Assembly: GCA_033026295.1 (NCBI GenBank)
Contig: CM065175.1
Coordinates: forward strand, 3,549,159-3,613,158
From: Channa striata
Taxonomy: Eukaryota; Chordata; Actinopteri; Anabantiformes; Channidae
DNA length: 64,000 nt
Reading direction: 5' to 3'
Part shown: positions 47,801 to 59,800 of the stretch, in pieces
Position numbering within the stretch: position 1 is the stretch's first letter
Layout: each line of letters opens with the position of its first letter
The notes under the pieces: generated by a model
The model's database searches: none
Seen by the model: the letters and a program-made list of their open reading frames with translations, nothing else
What the model was told of the DNA's origin: nothing
Made by a program: the position numbers and the translations under genes

Positions 47801-50800
47801 GTCATGAATTATTTGTTTTGTCTCAGAAAGTGTATACTTTGGATGTATGAACAGTGCTGTAGATAAAGACTGTATCTTAACAGTTGTCTGCCAAATGACT
47901 AATTGTAAATGTAAAATCTTGCCATTATAACATAACATAAACAAAAGCAACATGAGCAAACATTTTTTTAATGATAATTGTATTTATTGAAGCAAAAAGG
48001 GGTGTAATACCCACTAGAATTATTACATTATTCCTAATATATCCAAAAACTGCAAATCTGCAATCTGTCAGTCTGGGAAGTGTTACAAAGGTATTTCTAA
48101 GGTTCTGGGACTCCACTGATCCACAGTGAGAGACACTTAAAGATTCTCGCTCACCTAAATAAAGCTCAATTTTCATGGGAATAGCAAGACAATGGCAAGA
48201 TGTTGACCCAGAGGAACATTAAAGCTTACCTAAATTCTGCCACAACACACCTAGATGAACCTCAGATGTTTTAGGGCAATCTTCCTTAGACTGATGACTA
48301 AACCTTTAAACTATTAGGATGTCTGCGGCCATGTTTTATCTTGTGCAAACCAAACACTGAATTCCACAAGCATACAACCCTACCTACAATCAGTGGCGGT
48401 GGTCTTAGTGTGATGGTATGGAAAAGCTGTGCTGTGTCAGGGACCAGAAGATTTGCTGTAATTAAATGGTCTGCTCTTTACCAGAGAATCCTGAAGCAGA
48501 ACATGAGCTCATCAGTCTGTGAGTTCAGCTGTAACAGAGCTATGCAGTTTAACATTGATGCCAAACATATGACTAAGTTGACTTTAAAATGGTAGAAACA
48601 AAAAAATAATAAAATTTAAGTTTTGGAGTGGCCTAGTCAAAATCCAGACATAAGCTAGTCAATTAAAATCAGGGGTGATTAGTGTTTAACATTGGTGATT
48701 TTGGTATTACAACACATGCTTCATTTTGCTTCATTAAACACAATGATGACTGTTAAATTGTATTTGTTTTTGCTTAGCTAGCTTTTGTGTTATGTAAGTT
48801 TTAGTTTGAACATCTGAGACACTTTAGGATACACAAAAAAAGATAAGTCAATATGGAGTTCTAAACACTGAGTACTAAAATGGTAAATTCCATCAGGAAG
48901 TACAGCTCAAAAGAGGAAATATATTCTCTGTTGTAGTCTGTCATGATAACCGAGAGTCAAGAACTTCTGAAATTTACCATTATTTATTATCCCCCAAACT
49001 GGGATAAATACATCAAATTGTCTCATTAGCAGATGCTGCTTGATTTCAAGCTACGATGTGGTTCCAAAAGTATTTACATTATTTTTCATTTTATTTTTGA
49101 CTTTGAAAATCCCATGTCAGTGTTACAACCATGGCTGTAACACTTGCCGTATAAATGGAACTTAAGACATCATAAATTTTTAATTGCTGCTCTGAGTTGT
49201 GTGGTGTTCATTCAATCTTCAGTATTTAAATTTGAGCCGCAGCATTCAAGCGTCGTTACACATGGATTGTGGCACACATGGGAGTAGGCCCTTATATTAA
49301 TTACAGACTTTAACCTGCTGAATTTGATTTCATTTCCTGATTCTTCTCTCCGTATGCATCGCAACCCCAAGGGGAAATATGTTCTTTCTATTCCACACTC
49401 ATCCTTCACTCTACCTCCAGTGCTTAGAGAACAAAGGCATATATTATGCAAATAGTACCCCAGCCTCATCTCTGTGTTACAGACAAGTATTTCAGCACAG
49501 ACGGATTTCCGAGCAGTCGGTTGAGACTGAAATAATCCACAGTTTGAGAGCTGAAAGCACGGCGAAGTTGTAATTAGTTTTGGAAAAGTGCTGTGGAATG
49601 TAAGATGAATTCTTGTTTTCTCTGTCAGCCCTTTAAGGATCGCTGTGAGTGGTTCTACGAGCATCTGCTGGCCGGCCAGCCAGACTCAGATATGGTTCAT
49701 CGACCGGTCAATGAAAATGACATCCTCCTCATCCACAGAGGTAAACCCCTCAATAGGGGTAATAGACATCAAATGTCTATTACACATATGTCAATTACAC
49801 TCCAACTTTACAAACCCCAATTCCAGAAAAGTTTGGACCTTTTCTAAATTAGAATAAAAACTAAAATCTGATTTGGCAAATCACTTGTACCTTTGTCAAA
49901 AAAAAGTGTTTTTACTGACAAACTTAATTGCTAATTGCACATTGTAAAGAGAAGCAAATGTTGAGTTTGATTAATGCAACACATATAGAACAGAATACAA
50001 ATACTCCTTAAAAACTGGATAAAATCTTTAAGCAACACCTTTGTTTAAGCACACCTAATTCCGAAATTAGCAGGTTAATTTGTAACAGGTGAGGCAATTA
50101 GGATTGCAAAGGATTTATATCCTTACTGTCTACAGACATAATATTGCAAATAGATTCAGGACCTTTGGGGAAACTGGGGTGCATAGGTGAAATATGTCTG
50201 ATCTTCGAGAGCTTAGTCAGAATAACATTAGAAACCATTATGCTACTTTGATGAAAATATCCACATGGCCTCAGGAGTATTATTAAAAAAACGTTACTTT
50301 ACACAGCTCATGAAAATACATCAGACAAAAAGGAAGCTTTTCTGTACTTCAAGTCTTTTCAGAGATGCTGCCAAGTTCTCTGGGCATGAGCTAATGTCAG
50401 ATGGACTGAAAGTGAAGAGGAAATGTTTTCTGTGGTCAGACACAGCCAAGGTCCAGCTTGTTTTTAGAAAAAAATGATTCAGACTGTTCTCAGTGAAAGG
50501 TACAAAAGCCAGCATCTGTGATGGTATGTGGGTGTGCCAGCGTCCACAGCTTGGGTGTCTTGCGAATATGTGAAGGCATACTGTATATGAAGATGCAACA
50601 TCTTTTCAAGAGAATCAAATAATGATGACAATGATATTGAGCAGTGAAGGTATTATATCCAGCAATAATAGGCAAATGTTCCACTCACTAAATGGCAAAA
50701 ATTTGTGTCCTTAGTTTGCAAACAATTAAAATTCATTGTTAAATAGAAATTTGGTACAACAATCCTATTTTTTCAGAAATATAGACTGGCTTTTGTGGGT

Positions 50801-53800
50801 ACACTGTAAACTATCACTAAGAAATGCAGGGTACACCCTAGAGACTTATAGGGCCACACACAGCAAAGGACACCTGTTCACACTCACATCTTATAATAAA
50901 ATGACATAAATAAAATTTATAGTCCCTAACTAACTTATCTGCACATCTTTCTAATGCAAGAGAAGACAGAATTTCCCAAATTAGATCCACACCAAAGCCT
51001 ACACCTGTAAGAAGGCAGAATTGACCACTCCACAGCCTTGCCCAAAAAGTACAAAATAAAATACAAGACTGTAGGCACCTACACCTGCTAAATGTTTTAG
51101 TAACTACATTAGATGTTAAATTTTGTACTGTACTAAGAAGGTGCTAACAACAGTTATAGTTTAAGGAAACAATTTTCAGTTCTGTTTAAAATAACAGTGA
51201 CCACTGAGGGTTGCAAATTTGCAGCATCCATTGTTGTCTTTCTTGAAGAAGAACCTTTAATCGTCACTTTTAATCGTCACTTCAGTCACATATACATTTG
51301 ACCTCTGCATTTAACCCATCTCCCTGGGGGGAGCAGTGAGCTGCCACAGCTGGTGCCCGGGGAGCTAGTGCTGGGTGTCTTGACTTTATTATGTAAAGTT
51401 CCTTGAGATGACCTTGTTGTAAATTGGCGCTATATAAAAGTTGAGTTGAATTGAATTGAATTGAATTGAATTGCTCAGGGACACACCTGGTAGGGAGGGT
51501 GGGATTTCCCACACCGGGATTTGATCCCGCATCGTCCGATTTACCCTCCAGCATCTCTACTCTATGACTTTTGTCTTCAGTATCACAACCTGGCCTTATT
51601 TTCTGTCAAATCTGTGTGTGGGTACACAGTTTTAATTCAGCACAGGAAAGGTTGGACTCCACCAGGAACAAGGCAGACCCCTAAACAAAGAAGAAATCAC
51701 TGACCAGAAATGTGTTAAAAAGCTATTGCTGAAAAAATTACAGCCATGACTAATACCAAAAATAATTATGGATACAGAGAACATCTTGGGAATTATAAAC
51801 ATTCATTTTTGTTTAATAGAACTCCAGTGACTCGATTAGCACTTACTGTACAGTGATGAAGAGACTTGGCACATCAGAAATAATGTAGCTCTAACTCTCA
51901 TCATATTTCCATCTTCCCTCATCTGCTTCATCTCATGCTAATTCATTTTTGTATCCCACTGATAGATTCCATATTCAGGAGTAGCTGTGAGATGGTTTCC
52001 AAGTCCACCAATGAAAAACTCAAACAGGGCATTGCCGTTCGCTTCCATGGTGAGGAGGGGATGGTGAGTTTCTTAACTGATAAGATAAAGCAAAGCCCCT
52101 TTTGGACTGTTTAAGCTGTCATCTGATTGACCAGCAGCACCGACTCATATTCCAAAGCAGAGTAATCTTGTGCTTTGTGTTGAACTTTTTTGTTTGTTTT
52201 TCAGGGCCAGGGCGTGGTCCGGGAGTGGTTCGACATCCTTTCCAATGAGATCATTAACCCAGACTATGCTTTGTTTACACAGTCAGCTGACGGTAGATGA
52301 TATTTTCCTCATTGCAGCATTCAGTGAAACTTGCAGAAATTTCTCATGTGGAGTAATTTTTTTATTTGTGTATGATCTACAGGCACCACTTTTCAGCCCA
52401 ACAGTAACTCCTCAGTGAATCCAGACCATCTGAACTACTTCCGGTTTGCAGGTCAGATCCTGGGTTTGGCTCTGTACCACCGACAGCTGGTCAACATCTA
52501 CTTCACTCGCTCTTTCTACAAGCACATACTCGGTAAATGAACATAGGCATATCTGTGAAAATCTGTAAAAACAGATTTACATAATTACCACATTTTTAAT
52601 GGTGTTCTTAAAAACTATTCCTATAGACTGGTGTTTGCTTGTGTTTTTCAGGTATCCCAGTGAACTACCAGGATGTATCGTCCATTGATCCAGAGTATGC
52701 TAAGAATCTGCAGTGGATCCTGGACAACGACATCAGTGATCTAGGTCTGGAGCTTACCTTTTCTGTGGAGACAGATGTGTTTGGGGCGATGGAGGAAGTG
52801 CCGCTCAAACCTGGAGGGACCAGCATCCTGGTAACCCAAGACAACAAGGTGAATGCATTAGAAATTTATTTCTGGGAAGTTTTTTTGGGTTGTAATTGAA
52901 TTGAACTGAATGAATGATTCAGGCCTTACTTTAAATTAAAACAATAACATAAAAGACATAGCTTATCAGTCATAAAAAGAAAGTGTATGTAAGTGTATAT
53001 AACATGTTGTCTCTATTAGTATGAAAAGCTAAAATATGGTCACTTTGAAAGTATTATGAAAGTTACACATTTCGTGCACATTCTGTTTGAAAATGATCAC
53101 TGCTACTTTAAAAATCTTAAATATAGTAGGTTTTACATAAAAGTCTATACAGAAAGAATAGTGTAGGAGAAGCAGCCTATTAAAAATCTTTGCCTTCCAT
53201 TTCAGAATTTAAAAGTATTTCGACAGATACACTTGGAGTCACAAAAATAATCTTTAGTTCATTTTATGTTACACAGTATTGTGTTTAATAATAACAAATT
53301 AGTATGGCTTCATTTATGTATAGAAATAGATATTTTTTAAAACTGAGACAAACTAAAGGACTTAGCTAAATTAATTTATTCAATTCATTGAAAATTACAC
53401 TGGAACCAAACAGAAGGGAATGCACATATTAACCAAATCCACTGAACTGATTTATCCACTGTGTTTAAAAATCTTGTACACTTAGGTGTAACTAATGCAT
53501 TGTGGTTCCATGATTCATTGAGATGTCCCAGTCTTTAAAATTGTTTGGTATTCTTCTAGTCAAGTCAGTTTGCATATACACAATATTGACACTGGAATAT
53601 TTCATACTGTTTAAAAAGAGAAACATTAATGTTATTAATGCTATTTTAGGTTTAACTTTACTCATTAAAAACATCCTGTCCTCATGTTCTGATTTTTTTT
53701 TCATTGTCAGAAGGTAGTTTGAGCAGAACATTGGAGGTTACATTTTAGTTATAGATTATGGATTCAGAAGTTTTAAGTTTTTTTTGCTGCAGCAGTATGG

Positions 53801-56800
53801 CTAAAGGGATGATATTAATGACTGTCCCCCTCTAGTATATTCATCCAAAGTTGGTCTCCTATGAGCAATTGATCTCTCAGCTTCACATTATTGCCTGGAG
53901 GAGTCCTAATTACAGAGTGTAGTGCTGCAGGCGTCCTGCAGATGTCACTGTCTTGCACCAAACAGTCAACCAGTAGCTGAAGGACTAATTATGCATAAGC
54001 TATGTCTTTTTCTCCTGTCCACCAACACTTTGATCTGTGTGTGTCCTCTCTCAGGCCGAGTATGTTCAGCTGGTAACAGAGCTGAGGATGACACGAGCCA
54101 TCCAGCCTCAGATAAACGCCTTCCTGCACGGATTTCATACCTTCATTCCTGCTTCGCTCATCCAGCTTTTCGACGAATACGAATTGGTTTGTCGCTCTCT
54201 ACTGACCTCTCAATCTTTCTTTACTTTTCTTCTTCCTCTCATCCATCGTCTTTTATAGCACAGTTGCTTTTTTCTGCTTGTCGGCCCACTCAGCCCAGAT
54301 GCAGGGATTGATTAACAGCATCTGAGTGGGGGGTTGTCAGGATGCTACGGTCACCTTGAAGTCCCTTGCCTTTTTCCAACTCCATTAGAGGGTCTTTTTT
54401 TCTGTGTGTCGGCAAATTTCATGTTTGCATCAATAGTGTAGCATGACGATTATCCCTCTTTGGAGTTGTCTGGCAACTGGTAACTGAAGTGTGTTTTCAC
54501 AGCACAATGACTCTTATTCTAATTAGCTACTTTCAGTACTGGGAATGTACGAGAGTTTATATTCACTTATTTAAAAATCTCTCTTATGTAATATTATGTA
54601 TACCAAGATTTTAATTTTATGACTTTCTACTTTAGCAGTGAGTTGGCATCTATAATATCTAAAAAGAATTTTAAAAGTTTTCTATCTGTAGTTATAAATA
54701 AATCTGCTGCTAGGAAAGCTAAAGGTAATTTTACATTTTTGCCACTTTTTATATGTAACAAATTTACCATCAAGAAGCAGGTTTAGTGTTGCCTAATCTA
54801 AAAAGCACATCTTCTCAATTCTCAACATGAGGACAGCAATTTGTTCAAAGTATTTTTAAAGCCAGAGAACAGAACACCTTTAGAAATTTGGGGTTCTCTG
54901 TTCTTTAGCCGTTATTCAGCCTTTACCGTATTAAACTAAAAGGCTGAACATAATAAAAGATATGATGATTGATTGACTTTATAATACTCAGTGTGTGTTG
55001 TTCTCTGAACTAATCTTTTGCAAACACGTTGAATTCAATTTAGCATTTACTTTAATTATTTTTCCTGCATTTGATTATAGTTTTTCTTTTGAACATCAAT
55101 GTATTTTTAAGGTCCTCATTTTTTCAAAGATGAGTTTTAGGTGTGTGTGCACGCCCATGTGCAAAATCCTATTTTAAAAATGTAAATTCATTGATCAGCA
55201 ATCATACTACAATTGGTGGTTTTCATAGAGGACTAGGATGTGCAAAAATAAGAATACTCCACTAGAAAAGAAGGTAATTTAAATAATACAGATTATGATA
55301 ATTATGGCAAAACATGTACGATAATTAATTTAAAAAAAAGGATCAAAAATCACTGTTTGTGAAGTTTAGGCTGTTAACCACGTTATGTGCTGACAGTTGG
55401 TTACTTATCATAGGTCGTAACAGTTAGTTTAAAATGTGGAGTTAATGTCGTGGCTGATCATTGGATGCCGTAAGGAATGAGGCAGACTCTGCGGCCACAA
55501 ATCTTCTGTTTGATACAGTGAGGTCCATATATGTTTGGACTGTACTGCACTTTTCATCATTTTTTATGCCACCACTGTGGCTTTGGAATAAAAACAATAA
55601 AGCTGTACCTAAAGTGTAGACTGTCAGGTTTAAATTAAGTCAATCACCTGGACTGAATCCATTTGAATTGCATTTAATTTGCTGAAGGCAATGTTGGAGG
55701 CAAAACAAGCAGGAAGTGAAAAGAGCCAGGGGAGAACCCCTGCATCTGGTTATGTCTGTAAGATCTAGACTCCAGGCAATTACTGACTACAAATGACCAA
55801 AACAGACAATTGGGACTATAAATTAGAGTAACTCTTTCCTACACAGTTCAACCAATATTTTTGACGAAATCCTTTGATTAAAGGTTATAGTAGTTGGTGT
55901 ACAGAACAAAAATCAAGAAAATCATCTCCCTGTCGAAAAACATACTGTACTGCACATGTGATAACAGCATATCTAATTTGTGTAAACTAACAAAGCCACA
56001 CAAATTAGTGTGGGTCCATATAAAAATCTAGATCTTTACTTGGTAAGCTAGGACAAGCACTAAACTAGGCCAGGAGACCTACTGAACAAGTAAGTGTTGT
56101 TGGAAATTTGTTTGTTGGCTTCAGAGGTCTGCTGATTTAGCCTGTTTGTTAGTCTGTTTTTAATAAGTGTTAAGAATTATAGGTAGAGAGCTTTGAAGTG
56201 GATATTTGGTCTGTTGTTGGTGGTAGTTAGTTATGTGCTGACAGTTGGTTACTTATCATAGCTCGTAATAGTTATTTTTTAAAATGTGGAGTTAATGTCA
56301 TGGACTCCTTAAGACACTGCTTCTAGCCTTTCTGCACTTTTGACTTATCTTCACTCTACAATAACCCTCTTCCGCTTTGGAAAGCCTGTTTCTTATCATG
56401 TGTTTTCAGCAGATCCCAGTTCTCCTCCACAGGACACGGCATTCTCTGAGAGGACGGTGCTTCTCCCAACTGTGTGCCTTCACCCAGACCACGATGGTGC
56501 CAGTCTCTTTTTCTCTTGCTCTTTGGAACTGCTAGTCGGTGGTGAACAAGGCTGACTTCATTCGGCTTTAGCCATACAGTCAGCTGTTCAGCTGCTTGTA
56601 CTTACAGAGACCTGGATTACACCACAGACCACAGCCACCCCAGCTGCGCTCTCCACTGGGACTGGTCTTCTCGTAGCCGACTCCTGGAAGTTTTCCACAA
56701 CTGCACCCTTCAACAATCTGTTGTCGTTTGAATATCATGCCATCAGGATTACAGCACCGATTACAGCCCATGACACGACATTGCTGTCACTCCTCTGCAT

Positions 56801-59800
56801 ATGTCAGATCACTTCTTCATCCAGCTCACAGTCTTCATCCCTACACCATCACATTCTCCCACTGGTTACATTTCGCCTTAACCTCAGATCTCTCAAACCG
56901 CAGCAGTGCTCTTCACTGGTTTCTGCAACGCTGCCCTCGCCCCAGGATCTCTCCACCCTCCATACAAACGCGGCCACTGACAGGCTCTGTAATATGCTTT
57001 CATCGTGCCTAGACAGTCTCTGCCCGACAACCTCTAGACATGCTCGCCCTCCAGCTTCCAACTCGTGGCTAACCGACCAGATTCGTTAACAACGCACCCT
57101 CCTCATGAGTACTGAGAGGAAGTGGCGCAAAACCAAGACTCCATCTGCTCTTTCTGACTATCAGGATTTGCTTGCATCTTTCTCTCACAGTGTCACTAGG
57201 GCAAAGACTGAATACCACCAGGACAAGCTCAGCAACAACACGGACACTAAAAAGCTGTTCTCCACTTTTAAGTAACTTCTTTACCCACTGCCACCTCGGC
57301 CACCCACCTGTCTCACAGCTGACGACTTTGCCTCCTTCTTCACTAACAAGGTGGCAGCCATCAGCTCCCAGTTCTCTCCACCAGATGACATCCAGCTATC
57401 TCCGTCAAGGCTTCACATTCTCAACCCTGTCAGAGGACCACGTATCCACTCTCTACCTCTCAAATCAGCCTTCTCTTGATCCCTCCCTTGTGGGGAACTA
57501 CAGACCAGTCTCTCTTCTCCTATTTTTGGCCAAGACCCTGGAACGAGCAGTCTTCAATCAACTGTCAGACTTTCTTTCCCAAGACAACCTCCTCGATGTC
57601 AATCAGTCTGCCTTCAACAGTGGTCACTCGCCTTTGACACTGTAAACCATCAGATCCTCTTGAATGCAGTCTCTAACTTGGGCATCTTTGGATCAACTCT
57701 AGCCCGGTTTTGGTCTTACTTTTCTGGACGAACCTACAAGGTATCCTGGCAGGGGGCGTGATTCTAACTCTCATAACCTCTCCACTGGTGTACCGCAGGG
57801 CTCTGTTCTCTGTTAAACCTTCGCTGGGCTCTATCATCCATTCTCATGGCTTTTCCTATCACTGCTATGCAGACGACACTCAGCTCTTCCTGTCCTTTCC
57901 GTCCAGACAACTCTATTGCCTCGACACGTATCTCTGCCTGTCTCTCGGACATCTCTGCTTGGATGACAGAAAGAAATCTTCAGCTCAACATCTCCAAGAC
58001 TGAGGTTCTAGTCTTCCCCATTCAGGTCTACAATCCCTCCCCTATCTGCGTTCGGCCAGCGAACAATGTCTGGTAGTCTGAGCACCACACAGAAGACACC
58101 AAGGAAAACTCTTCATCTCAGTGATACCACAATGGTGGAATGAGCTGCCAAACTCTGCGTGCTCAGCGACCTCACTCACTACATTTAAAACACTGCTGAA
58201 AACAGAACTCTTCCGTATCTTCCTTGAAAATAAACAAAAAAACGTCCTCCTTTTTCCCTGTACTTGCATCTAATGAAACAGAAACACTTCTTTGATAGGA
58301 CTTTACTTTGCTGTTTTTCTCCTTTCTAACTTTCATTTATTGCTTGCCTGTATCTCACTTGTAGATTGCTTTGGATAAAAGCGTCTGCCAAATGACTAAA
58401 TGTAAATATACATTGGTGTGAAGGCTCCGTTGTCTGTACCTGATATTATTTAGGTTTGACAGCTAGTTTCACACTTGAAAATTTAGGCATTACTAATCCA
58501 AAGTACTGCATACTGTTTGTTGGGAATTGTTTAACTTTCAGTGTCAGTCATCTCTGGCTCCAAGTTACCTTGCATAAAAATGATTTGAGGTGACTTTTAT
58601 TCCGTGAGGTATTGTAAGGGAAACACTCAAATCTGTGCATCCCTAAATATCAGTAATGGTAAAAGCTGTCCAGAAATAGCCATGTTATTTAACAAATAAA
58701 TACATAAATAAAATGGCATTTTAGAGGTTGGTGTTATGGAATTATTATTTCTAACTGGCTAGCCTTTATGGTATGTATATTTAGCAGTTTTCTGTATTCA
58801 TCTGTATCTCAATGTGTAGTTTTTCTTCATGCTGCGTGTGTATCTGTGTGCGTGTGTGTGTGTGCAGGAGCTCCTGCTGTCAGGCATGCCAGAAATCGAT
58901 GTGCAGGATTGGTGCAGGAACACTGAGTACACAAGTGGTTACGACCCTCAGGAGCCAGTTATCCAGGTGGGCTCTTCTAATTCTAGCCAGGCAAAAACTG
59001 AATAAAGAACATGGGTTTCTGGAAACATATGTGTTTACCAGTTGTTGTTGTTGTCAGAACATTACTGACTAACTTTTCTTACAGAGCATTTATGGATTAC
59101 TTTGAAATACATTCAAGGAACAATGTTACATGTGGGAGTAATTGTTTTCAGTTTTGTAAATGTCAGATCAATTGACTAATACTTTCTTAAATAATTAAGC
59201 AGAATTATTTATGTCATAACATGCAATGTGCAATGAAACTTTAAAATGCTTTTACCTCTGTACATAGTTTAGTGTTTGAAAGTTTGTGAACCTAAAATGT
59301 TCTCTATTTCTGCATAAATATGACATAAACTGTGATCAGATGTCCTAAAACTAGTTAAACTAAATCCAATTCCAAATCCAATGCAGTCTGCCTCACAGTC
59401 AACTGGTGGAGGTCACTCTCTTTAGAAGTTTTTTTCTAACTCTTTTCAGCCCGCTAAGCATAAACAACTCTTCTGCTAAGGACCCACAGCAAAAATCTTC
59501 TTTGTTTTGAGCCATGACACACTTCTTCAAACAGACTAGTTTTCCTCTTCTCCAATAAACCTCTCAGACTCTAACATGCTTTCAAAGGAACTGATAATCC
59601 ATAGAGTTCACTTACTACTGACACAGAGATATTTTCCAATTTTTTTCTTTTAAAATTCCCAATTTCCATAGAAGGATGGTGATGGTGGTGTTAGTGAACA
59701 AATGTGATAAAGGATAAATAGTTTCCAAATAATAAAAATCTACTAAAAAAATCATTGTCAGCTTCTGAGTGATCAGTCTATGTGTTGTAGTGGTTCTGGG

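Noticed and set aside
49212..49664. 150-codon antisense frame overlapping hace1 exon 15
   Set aside because: It crosses a genuine exon boundary of hace1 and resembles no protein family.
56721..57089. Independent host gene suggested by 122- and 157-codon frames
   Set aside because: They are overlapping remnants of the L2-type LINE between its endonuclease and RT parts.
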